DNA of 8,066 nt from Nitrosopumilales archaeon (GTDB taxonomy: Archaea; Thermoproteota; Nitrososphaeria; Nitrososphaerales; Nitrososphaeraceae): NCBI GenBank assembly GCA_009665115.1, contig WJXE01000073.1, positions 1 to 8,066 of the forward strand. Direction: 5' to 3'. The notes beneath the pieces were generated by a model, which worked only from the letters and a program-made list of their open reading frames with translations, ran no database searches and had not been told where the DNA came from. Shown here piece after piece: positions 1 through 5,229 of the stretch (within the stretch, counting starts at the first letter, position 1; each line of letters opens with the position of its first letter). The position numbers were made by a program, and so were the translations under genes.

Positions 1-172
1 TGACAATAATTTCACTATTGCCGTCGGAGTTAGGTTTGTAGTTCTTATTATTGGCCGTAACGCTACATACATTCGTACCTCCCTCAGAAGATCCTCATGG
101 CATACACATTGAGTTTTTAGTATCAATTTCATAGGATGAAAACTACATAGAATGAGAAGTTTTTAGTAATGT
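1..172. other. Left-edge spacer, no supported gene
   Basis: No gene can be supported here. Two short minus-strand frames are open to the left edge. One begins at an ATG at 72-70 (24 codons, starting MYVALRP). The other has no start codon but has a secreted-protein-like Asn/Ser/Gly composition (NVCSVTANNKNYKPNS). A plus-strand frame ends at a TGA at 110-112. None has a promoter or a recognisable family. This stretch also holds the 3' end of the oxidoreductase transcript, and I see no clear T-tract terminator. Confidence 0.4.
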
Positions 173-1606
173 CTATTTTCTTAGTATGCCAGCAGCTGCC
201 CTAGCAACTACTTCAGATAATGCAGGATGAATATGAACAGTTTTTGTAATATTGTCTATGGTACCGCCGTTATCATCGGCTCTCATGGCTACTAAAACTT
301 CATGAATAAGAATTGACGCCTCACTTCCAATAATATGGCAACCAAGAATTTTTCCGTTCGTTTTATCTGCAAGAAACTTTACAAAACCATCTCGATCTTC
401 AAGCGCATGTCCCATTGCTGTATTTATGTAGGAATAGACAGACTTTTGATATTCTAAACCTTCTTTCTTTAGCTCGTGCTCTGTGAAACCTACTCCTGCG
501 ACCTGAGGAGAACTGAAGATCGCGTGTGGCATTGCTGCGTAATTGACGGGAACTTTTTTATCCGGGTGTAGAATATTGTTGGCTACATATCGGGCTTCGT
601 GGTTGGCATTGTGTTTGAATAAGTACCGACCGATAATATCACCGAGTGCAAATATTCCATTGACATCAGTTTCTAGATATCTATCTGTTTTAATGTAACC
701 TTTTTCACCAACCCTAACACCAGTTTTTTCAAGGTCTAGAGTGTCCGAATTTGGAATTCTCCCTGCAGCAATTAGCAGCTGATCTGATACAAGTTCTATA
801 GAGTTTCCAGACGTGTCTTTCTTTGCTATTACGTGGAATTTACTACCACTATTAGGCTCATTTTCTCTAGATACGTATTCTGTTTCATAATCTACGTATA
901 CATTATATTTTTTTGAAAATATCTCTGTAAATTTCTGTGAAACCTCCTCGTCTTCATTTGGGATGAGGACGTTTTTCCGTTGTATGATGTTTATCTTTGT
1001 TCCCAAAGCTCCAAAAAAGTGAGCCAATTCACAGGCTATGTAACCGCCGCCGATAATTGTAAGGGTATGAGGCTGTTTTTTAAGCCGTAATGCTTCCTCG
1101 CTAGTCAAATAGCCAGTTCCTTCAAGACCTTTAATGTTTGGGATTCTGGGCCGAGCACCCGAGGCAATCAATATTTTTTCTGCTGTTATGATATCTTGAC
1201 TATCATCTCCCACTAATGTAATCGTTTTCGGTCCAATGAATTTGCACTCTTTTGGAAACAGCTTAGGATTATCGACACCTTCAAATGCGTTTCTGATTCC
1301 GTCTGAATCAGAATCAGTTATGCTGTTTACTCTCTGAACTATTTTTTCAAATTCTATCGCATATCGATCAACCTTTATTCCAAATAGATCAGCCCGCTTA
1401 ATTGTTTCTGCGATGTCAGCACTATGAATTAGTAGCTTAGATGGTATGCAGCCATTGTTAAGGCATGTTCCCCCCATTCTGTCTTTTTCAACAACTGCAA
1501 CTCTAAGACCATGTTGATAAGCAGCATTGGCTACCTCTAACCCAGAGCCAGCTCCTATGACAATTAAATCGAACTTTTGCAATTTGATAGAATAATGTTG
1601 CGACAT
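173..1606 (-). CDS. FAD-dependent pyridine nucleotide-disulfide oxidoreductase (dihydrolipoyl dehydrogenase / mycothione reductase-like)
   Basis: Cytosolic flavoenzyme of the class I disulfide reductase family, which passes electrons between NAD(P)H, FAD and a disulfide substrate. Numbering from ATG 1606 (477 aa), the order is: FAD-binding GAGSG at 18-22; redox-active Cys48/Cys53 in CLNNGC followed by IPSK; second nucleotide-binding GGGYIA from 186; FAD-contacting ALGD with Asp323; KHNANHEA at 331-338; and the C-terminal HIHPALSE with catalytic His460 and Glu465. The length is normal and all catalytic residues are present. A longer frame from TTG 1657 (494 aa) is unlikely: TATA-like sequences at 1662-1671 and 1631-1640 would start transcription downstream of that TTG, and ATG 1606 directly precedes the FAD domain. 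Odd points: the third FAD-loop glycine is Leu23, and the residue ending the NAD beta-strand is Gln209-Arg210 instead of Glu, which hints at NADPH. The KH(V/N)ANHEAR stretch recalls mycothione reductases. The physiological disulfide cannot be told from sequence. Confidence 0.93.
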   Translation of the reverse strand: MSQHYSIKLQKFDLIVIGAGSGLEVANAAYQHGLRVAVVEKDRMGGTCLNNGCIPSKLLIHSADIAETIKRADLFGIKVDRYAIEFEKIVQRVNSITDSDSDGIRNAFEGVDNPKLFPKECKFIGPKTITLVGDDSQDIITAEKILIASGARPRIPNIKGLEGTGYLTSEEALRLKKQPHTLTIIGGGYIACELAHFFGALGTKINIIQRKNVLIPNEDEEVSQKFTEIFSKKYNVYVDYETEYVSRENEPNSGSKFHVIAKKDTSGNSIELVSDQLLIAAGRIPNSDTLDLEKTGVRVGEKGYIKTDRYLETDVNGIFALGDIIGRYLFKHNANHEARYVANNILHPDKKVPVNYAAMPHAIFSSPQVAGVGFTEHELKKEGLEYQKSVYSYINTAMGHALEDRDGFVKFLADKTNGKILGCHIIGSEASILIHEVLVAMRADDNGGTIDNITKTVHIHPALSEVVARAAAGILRK

Positions 1607-1630
1607 GGATATAGTTTTTGATCTCGAAGA

Positions 1631-1671
1631 AATTTTTAAATGACTAAATCGATTCAAGGACTATTTATAAA
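1631..1671 (-). promoter_or_regulatory. Candidate TATA region of the oxidoreductase gene
   Basis: Read on the minus strand, TTATAAATAG lies at 1671-1662 and TTTAAAAATT at 1640-1631. The first would place transcription start near 1645, giving a leader of about 40 bases before ATG 1606. The second sits at -34 to -25 and would give a leaderless transcript. Either one argues against the upstream TTG at 1657. Just upstream, 1711-1748 is a strongly AT-rich block with repeated TTAAT and ATTAA words, including ATTG-TTAAT-CAAT at 1714-1726, that could hold regulator sites. The choice between the two boxes is open. Confidence 0.45.
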
Positions 1672-1817
1672 AAATGATCTTGACTTTAGCATAGTACTAA
1701 TGAAAGTGCTTTAATTGTTAATCAATAATTAATTACTTAATCGTTAAGAGAATAACAACTTATCTTGCATTCAAAGCCGTATCCCACATCCGCAATCGAA
1801 TTTGCGCCCTCAGGTCA

Positions 1818-2132
1818 TTAGGGCCTGATGGCTGCTGGGTTTTCTTGCAGCCTCTCTCCCCTGGGAAACATGAATTGCAGCTTAGTGGATTGACTCCTGG
1901 TAATCCAACCACCGCTACTACAAACTTTGCCATCGACGTAGCATATCACCTGATAGTGCTCTAAATCCCTAATTTTATTTGTTAATTGCCACACTATTGG
2001 ATACTTAATAAGAAGTCTAGACTCCTTTCTACTTTGCTTTAAGAATATGTGAAATTTTAGATTCCAAATAGAACTGTGCAAAGAGTGTGCATGATCGGGG
2101 AAAGAGGATTTCACTGTAATTAAAATAGACAT
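1818..2132 (-). CDS. Hypothetical protein, 104 aa (doubtful)
   Basis: An ATG-initiated frame with no recognised family. The N-terminal half is rich in His, Ser and Lys. The C-terminal half looks more protein-like, with VICYVDGKVCSSGGW at about residues 63-77, which could form beta strands, and two cysteines at about 65 and 71. There is no signal peptide or membrane segment. The start lies only 22 bases from the divergent ATG of the 66-residue protein, so each gene's promoter would have to sit inside the other gene. No good TATA box lies 25-30 bases upstream of its start. It could be a real lineage-specific gene or an open frame by chance. Confidence 0.33.
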   Translation of the reverse strand: MSILITVKSSFPDHAHSLHSSIWNLKFHIFLKQSRKESRLLIKYPIVWQLTNKIRDLEHYQVICYVDGKVCSSGGWITRSQSTKLQFMFPRGERLQENPAAIRP

Positions 2133-2154
2133 AAGGTCAAGTCAAAAATAAGCA

Positions 2155-2355
2155 ATGAGAAAAAGAAAAGAGTCCGGTTACTTGGACAAGGAAGGAAAAG
2201 AAGGAGAGGATAGAGACTATGACGAAGACCTTTCTGGAGCCGGAGTGACAGAATTTGGCCTTGACTTAAATACCAATCAACTAAGAACTCTGTCTCCAGA
2301 AGAGCTAGAAAAGTATTTGCGTAGAGAGGCTAGAAGGCGGGCGCATAGAAGATAG
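2155..2355 (+). CDS. Small highly charged hypothetical protein, 66 aa
   Basis: Family not recognised. The start is fixed: a TAA lies two codons upstream of ATG 2155 and no other Met occurs in the frame. The sequence has a basic N-terminus (RKRK at 2-5), an acidic Glu/Asp/Gly-rich stretch over about 10-25, a short middle with FGLDLN, and a probable helix from SPEELEKYL (47-55) ending in an Arg-rich tail (RREARRRAHRR). This ordered charge pattern and helix argue for a real gene. An A/T-rich TATA-like stretch at 2118-2127 (AATTAAAATA) is slightly far upstream for a leaderless transcript. The basic ends suggest nucleic-acid or protein binding, which is inference only. There is no signal peptide. 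Confidence 0.6.
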   Translation: MRKRKESGYLDKEGKEGEDRDYDEDLSGAGVTEFGLDLNTNQLRTLSPEELEKYLRREARRRAHRR

Positions 2356-2384
2356 CTAGATAATGACGATTTATCTACCTACCT
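2350..2384 (+). repeat. Imperfect inverted repeat over the stop codon of the 66-aa gene
   Basis: Arms AGATAGCTAGATAA (2350-2363) and TTATCTACCTACCT (2371-2384) pair at 12 of 14 positions around a 7-base loop. The stop codon TAG lies in the first arm. It could be an mRNA 3'-end structure. No T-tract follows, so a terminator call is weak. The nearby CTAT/CTAC words (2374-2399) are low-complexity, and the pairing may partly reflect that. Confidence 0.3.
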
Positions 2385-2825
2385 ATTGATCTATCTATCC
2401 TGTATAGCGAGGATTAACGAGGTGTTCCTTCTAAATTACTTCTAAATTGGATGGATAATAAAAAGAGCTGTTAAACATCACCTGATTCTATCCGGTTATG
2501 GCTACATATTGTCGTACAGTGGGACTACGCAACCGAGAATGATAAAAGCTAAAGTTTATCAAGGCCTGTTTTCAAACACATAATCAATCATTCCAGATCT
2601 ATGGAAGCAGACTGAAGACAACCTATCTCTATATGTGTCTTTATTATAATCTATTGAATGCAATAGATTACTACGCAACATTGGTCAACCAAAGTTTTCA
2701 GATAGAAGACAACTTTAGAAATGCGGCCTATCATTTACTACAACCTATAGAAACATCGGTTATGCGGTGATAACATTTCATTTGTAGATGAGGTGAACCA
2801 TTCCCCCAATATTCTTAATGTACTT
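2356..2825. other. Long spacer without a supported gene
   Basis: No intact coding region is seen on either strand. A start-less plus-strand frame of about 46 codons, ending at TAA near 2583 and containing SGYGYILSYSGTTQP, is open but has no start codon or promoter. The minus strand downstream of the integrase remnant shows no catalytic-domain motifs (no HxxR, no terminal Tyr box), so the missing half of the integrase is not recognisable here. A perfect hairpin at 2647-2670 is listed separately. Confidence 0.5.
2647..2670. repeat. Perfect 10-bp inverted repeat with 4-base loop
   Basis: TAATCTATTG (2647-2656) and CAATAGATTA (2661-2670) are exact reverse complements around AATG. It lies about 180 bases past the 3' end of the integrase remnant and about 290 bases past the 66-aa gene. 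There is no adjacent poly-T on either strand. It may be a regulator site, an RNA hairpin or a relic of a mobile-element boundary; the sequence does not decide. Confidence 0.55.
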
Positions 2826-3262
2826 TTACCTTGTGTTGTAAGGATAACCTTTCTTTGTCTGTCTGTCTTTGTACTCCACTTCTACTAGTGGATATGAACC
2901 AGCTACGCTTATTGGATTGAGTAGTCCATTCAGCTTGCAATGTCTGGCTGCTATTGAGAGGCCCTTACCATTCCTCTTTGAGAGAGACTCGATTACATGC
3001 GGTTTTTGTCTTGTATTTGGTTCGATATCAAGATAATACAACCATTTGAAGAACGGAGATAAATGCATCCTGTAGTTATTATATGTGCATATCCATTTAT
3101 GCAAGGGGTCAACACTTTCTGCTCTACGGAAACGATCCAAAAATGATAATATGTCTTCTATAGTAAAGTCCTTGAATGATCTATGTCTTCTATAGTAAAG
3201 TCCTTGAATGATCTTTGGCGTTCTACGGCTATCTTTGTATCAAAATTGCACTCTATATTCAT
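2826..3262 (-). pseudogene. Broken tyrosine-type site-specific integrase, N-terminal SAM-like domain only
   Basis: The frame starts at ATG 3262 (MNIECNFDTKIAVERQ) and runs into a 32-bp tandem duplication (3150-3213). The duplication shifts the frame and brings a TAG at 3160-3158 after 34 codons. Removing one copy restores a single 134-codon frame to the stop at 2826 (437 minus 32 gives 405 bases). The repaired protein reads TIEDILSFLDRFRRAES, DPLHKWICTYNNYRMHL, FFKWLYYLDIEPNTRQKP. From memory this matches the N-terminal core-binding domain of thaumarchaeal phage-type integrases, including the FFKWLY and (D/E)P...KP hallmarks. The last ~50 codons no longer resemble an integrase, and the catalytic R...HxxR...Y domain is absent (families are usually over 300 aa). 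It is therefore decayed twice, by C-terminal loss and by frameshift. A TATA-like AT-rich stretch at 3273-3286 may have been its promoter. Confidence 0.75.
3150..3213 (-). repeat. 32-bp perfect tandem duplication inside the integrase remnant
   Basis: Positions 3150-3181 and 3182-3213 are identical; the match extends one more base (3214) at the same period. The unit begins TATGTCTTCTATAG on the plus strand. Since 32 is not a multiple of 3, the second copy frameshifts the integrase reading frame. Typical origins are replication slippage; a misassembly or a mixed population is also possible. Confidence 0.95.
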
Positions 3263-3272
3263 AAGTGGGTTG

Positions 3273-3297
3273 TTTTATCATATTAACATGTTGTTAA
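3273..3297 (+). promoter_or_regulatory. SDR gene promoter with operator-like palindrome at the start
   Basis: The spacer between the divergent integrase remnant (3262) and ATG 3299 is only 36 bases. TTTTATC at 3273-3279 (-26 to -20) can serve as TATA box. TTAACA (3283-3288) and TGTTAA (3292-3297) form an inverted repeat with a 3-base centre, and AACATGTT (3285-3292) is itself a palindrome. A dimeric regulator binding here would cover the transcription start and act as a repressor. The box and the palindrome are seen; the regulator role is inferred. Confidence 0.45.
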
Positions 3298-3298
3298 A

Positions 3299-4042
3299 AT
3301 GTTGGAAAATAAAGTTGCAATAGTCACGGGAGCAAGTAGTGGTATAGGGTATGCTACTTCTTTAGCACTATCAAAAGCTGGTGTAAGAGTAGCAGTGGGA
3401 GCTAGGCGCATAGATAGACTACAAGAGCTAGAAAAGCAAATTATCAAAAATAATGGAGGAGAAATTTTTATTCAAAAACTTGATGTTACCACTAAATCGG
3501 ATTGTGATTCGTTCGCTGACGCTGTAGTTAGAAAATGGGGAAAAGTTGATATTCTAATTAACAACGCTGGCCTAATGCCGCTAAGTTATTTCGCAAATAG
3601 GAAAGTGGAAGAATGGGAGCGGATGATTGATGTAAATATCAAAGGAGTCCTATACTGCACTTCTGCAGTAATTCCATATATGTTAGATAAAAAATCAGGA
3701 CATATAGTGAACGTCTCTTCGGTTGCAGGGAGAATAATATTTGCTGGAGGAAGTGTCTACTGTGCGACAAAACATGCCATTACGGCATTTAGCGAAGGAT
3801 TAAGAAAGGAATTAAGCCCAAGGTATAACATACGAGTTACATGCGTGGAACCTGGAGCAGTTTCAACAGAACTATTGGAATCAATAACAGATGAATCCAT
3901 GGCAGGATTTATACAAGCTTCTAAGAATATGGAAACATTAGGGTCAGACGACATAGCAAATGCGGTCTTATATGCAATACAAGCACCAAATCATGTTAAT
4001 GTCAATGAGATATTAATAAGGCCCACGGCCCAAGAAAGGTAA
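3299..4042 (+). CDS. SDR family NAD(P)-dependent oxidoreductase (classical short-chain dehydrogenase)
   Basis: Soluble 247-aa Rossmann-fold enzyme that oxidises or reduces a hydroxyl/carbonyl group with NAD(P). Visible landmarks: TGASSGIG cofactor loop at 10-17; Asp62 in LDVT; NNAG at 88-91; Asn113 in the NIKG motif; catalytic Ser141, Tyr154 and Lys158 (YCATK); and the EPG loop at 184-186. The catalytic tetrad is complete and the length is typical. After the second beta strand, GARR (34-37) puts two arginines where the NADP 2'-phosphate binds, so NADPH preference is likely, as in YdfG-type 3-hydroxy-acid/serine dehydrogenases. The substrate cannot be named: SDRs of this type act on many alcohols, aldehydes and hydroxy acids. 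ATG 3299 fits the family N-terminus (LENKVAIVTG) and a short leader behind the TATA-like element at 3273. It is a single-gene unit, divergent from the integrase remnant, with no adjacent pathway partner. Confidence 0.93.
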   Translation: MLENKVAIVTGASSGIGYATSLALSKAGVRVAVGARRIDRLQELEKQIIKNNGGEIFIQKLDVTTKSDCDSFADAVVRKWGKVDILINNAGLMPLSYFANRKVEEWERMIDVNIKGVLYCTSAVIPYMLDKKSGHIVNVSSVAGRIIFAGGSVYCATKHAITAFSEGLRKELSPRYNIRVTCVEPGAVSTELLESITDESMAGFIQASKNMETLGSDDIANAVLYAIQAPNHVNVNEILIRPTAQER

Positions 4043-4513
4043 TGAGCTCTCATTATCTAGCCAGTCTTGTCTGCCGAATAACTTTAGACTGATGACAGGT
4101 AGACGAATCTGAAAACTAGTATCTCCTATAATACGGTAACTGATGCTCAGACCTAGAAAGTACTTTCAATGGTGGTAGTCAGAAGCCCTTCAGGCTTACT
4201 GAGATGAAGCAATAGCATTGTACAAAGAAGTACACAAGTGTATTATTTGGCAAGGTACCGGCTACATATTGACCGTGACGATGAAATCACTCCAATGAAT
4301 CCAACTACAACTGAGGTTATGATTACCAGCTGTAGATAAGAAACTTGAGTCTGACGATTCGAGCATCGTTCAGATAACAGGTGGGTGACTGCACGGTATT
4401 TTCTGCACTTTATATCCTTCTTAGAGGATGCATATGACACCATCCGAGACATCCACACAAATTGAATTGTATAGAACATCACCAAAACTATTATGCAAAA
4501 CTCCAAGAGTGTA
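4043..4513. other. Long spacer, no convincing gene
   Basis: No gene is convincing. A minus-strand frame at 4243-4506 (87 codons, TTG start; an internal ATG at about 4479 is the alternative) has two hydrophobic stretches (CIIVLVMFYTIQFVW near the start and LVIITSVVVGFIGVI near the end). It could encode a small membrane protein, but it has no TATA box at the right distance and matches nothing I know; I give it about 0.2. A perfect 12-bp palindrome GAAAGTACTTTC lies at 4156-4167, and a short stem AAGCC-CTTCA-GGCTT follows near 4184-4198. No T-rich terminator is visible after the SDR gene. Confidence 0.5.
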
Positions 4514-4568
4514 TTAAAGCCAAGGTTAACACAGTTTGATATTTAAGTTAGGATTGGTAGATCAAAGT
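4514..4568 (+). repeat. Promoter-region direct repeat, copy A
   Basis: About 55 bases immediately ahead of the zinc-finger ATG at 4569, closely resembling 4760-4816. The exact shared core is GTTTGATATTTA (4534-4545). Flanking words also match: TTAAA.CC.AGG.TAA upstream, then GTTAG.ATTGG and finally AAAGT. It contains the TATA element of the downstream gene. Confidence 0.75.
4539..4546 (+). promoter_or_regulatory. TATA box of the zinc-finger micro-gene
   Basis: ATATTTAA lies at -30 to -23 from ATG 4569, the expected spot for an archaeal leaderless transcript. It also shows that TTG 4536, which would extend the frame by 11 codons, overlaps the promoter and is not the start. Confidence 0.55.
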
Positions 4569-4721
4569 ATGATAAAATGCAGTATTTGTAAGGTGATTTC
4601 AAATGGGATAGAAGAATTTGAAAAACATTTAATCGGTCAACATGAGATGCTTGATGGTAACGCCAAAATAGTTCATTATATAGCATATTTGGAACAACGA
4701 ATAACGGCATTAGAAGATTAA
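4569..4721 (+). CDS. C2H2-type zinc-finger micro-protein, 50 aa
   Basis: A 50-residue protein (MIKCSICKVISNG...). Residues 4-26 carry Cys4-x2-Cys7, then 12 residues, His20-x4-His25: a classical C2H2 zinc-finger spacing, with the hydrophobic IEEFEKHL helix between. The C-terminal third (IVHYIAYLEQRITALED) is a predicted amphipathic helix with heptad-like Ile/Leu spacing, suggesting a short coiled coil or dimer interface. The likely role is DNA/RNA or protein binding, as a small regulator; the target is unknown. The ATG is chosen over TTG 4536 because the TATA box sits between them. A second small zinc protein follows 134 bases downstream behind a similar upstream sequence. Confidence 0.72.
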   Translation: MIKCSICKVISNGIEEFEKHLIGQHEMLDGNAKIVHYIAYLEQRITALED

Positions 4722-4759
4722 GGCTGACCTTTTAGGTAATCGATAATATAAATACGGAG

Positions 4760-4816
4760 TTAAAACCCAGGCTAAACAGGGTTTGATATTTATGTTAGCA
4801 TTGGGGGCGGTAAAGT
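4760..4816 (+). repeat. Promoter-region direct repeat, copy B
   Basis: Second copy of the ~55-bp element, with GTTTGATATTTA at 4781-4792. It lies 40-95 bases ahead of the zinc-ribbon ATG (4856) and not right at it, and the position matching the first gene's ATG is mutated (GTGCC instead of GTATG). A further TATA-like ATATAAATA precedes it at about 4745-4753. A duplicated promoter whose gene has changed or been replaced is one reading. Confidence 0.7.
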
Positions 4817-4825
4817 GCCTTTTAG

Positions 4826-4833
4826 TATTAATA
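4826..4833 (+). promoter_or_regulatory. TATA-like box of the zinc-ribbon micro-gene
   Basis: TATTAATA lies at -30 to -23 from ATG 4856, the leaderless position. The copy-B TATATTTA-like element further upstream would give a longer leader, so this box is preferred but not certain. Confidence 0.4.
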
Positions 4834-4855
4834 TTACCATTGCGACACCGACTCA

Positions 4856-4972
4856 ATGGTATGCAGTAGATGTGGTCATGCTGAAGATATACATCATGTT
4901 ATTGGCCGTGATGAAGAGCTGCAGCATGATAAAGTGGTATGTGAAGAATGCGATTGTGATAGTGATAGCTAG
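4856..4972 (+). CDS. Zinc-ribbon micro-protein, 38 aa
   Basis: A 38-residue protein with two CxxC knuckles: Cys3-Ser-Arg-Cys6 near the start and Cys29-Glu-Glu-Cys32 near the end, 22 residues apart. This is the standard treble-clef/zinc-ribbon layout. A His-rich loop (GHAEDIHH, 7-14) and an acidic tail (CDCDSDS) complete it. The frame is bounded by a TAA at 4829-4831, and ATG 4856 is its only Met start. A longer overlapping frame at 4815-5021 lacks any such pattern and is a shadow of this gene. The likely role is zinc-dependent binding to nucleic acid or a protein partner; extra His, Cys34 and Asp could bind a second metal. It is probably related in role, not in sequence, to the zinc-finger protein upstream. 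Confidence 0.68.
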   Translation: MVCSRCGHAEDIHHVIGRDEELQHDKVVCEECDCDSDS

Positions 4973-5075
4973 GTCGGAAATCCGAGCAGAGGAATGTCGG
5001 AAAATACGAGAATTGTGCTAAATGTCCGTCCTCAATATCCTCTAGGCTATTGTTGAATAATCCACGTTCCACTAT

Positions 5076-5085
5076 GATATAAAAG
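5076..5085 (+). promoter_or_regulatory. Strong TATA-like element without an assigned start
   Basis: GATATAAAAG is among the best archaeal TATA matches in the window. Transcription would begin near 5105, but no ORF starts there. It could drive the transporter gene with a leader of about 125 bases, or an unannotated small RNA. A second candidate, ATAAAACTATAAT at 5193-5205, lies closer to the transporter start at 5230. Confidence 0.35.
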
Positions 5086-5215
5086 CGAACATCCCATACC
5101 GTTTACGATATAATCCCTACTTTTTGCTCCTGCATCTTTGGATTCAGATCGCTCGTGTGGTCATTAGGTTGACTCGCTATGATAATCCATACATAAAACT
5201 ATAATGATTGGCAGT

Positions 5216-5220
5216 GAGGG
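5216..5220 (+). promoter_or_regulatory. Shine-Dalgarno site deciding the GTG start of the transporter
   Basis: GAGGG, in the context GTGAGGGATC, lies 9 bases before GTG 5230. The ATG at 5228 is immediately followed by TGA, so GTG is the only usable start after the in-frame TGA at 5215-5217. A ribosome site here implies a transcript with a 5' leader, unlike the leaderless neighbours. Confidence 0.6.
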
Positions 5221-5229
5221 ATCAACAAT

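Noticed and set aside
1..172. tRNA, rRNA or attachment site near the integrase or at the edges
   Set aside because: I looked for cloverleaf arms and the conserved TTC-A T-loop on both strands through the spacers and found none, so no att site can be assigned to the integrase remnant.
3757..3954. Minus-strand 65-aa frame inside the SDR gene
   Set aside because: It lies wholly within a well-supported gene in the opposite strand and has no protein-like motif.
4088..4145. Possible box C/D guide RNA (TGATGA at 4090-4095, CTGA at 4109-4112, CTGATGC near 4139)
   Set aside because: The distance from the D'-like to the C'-like box is too long, and no terminal stem or clear D box closes it.
4815..5021. 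Plus-strand 68-aa frame
   Set aside because: Overlaps the zinc-ribbon gene in another frame; no family pattern, and the shorter frame has paired CxxC motifs.
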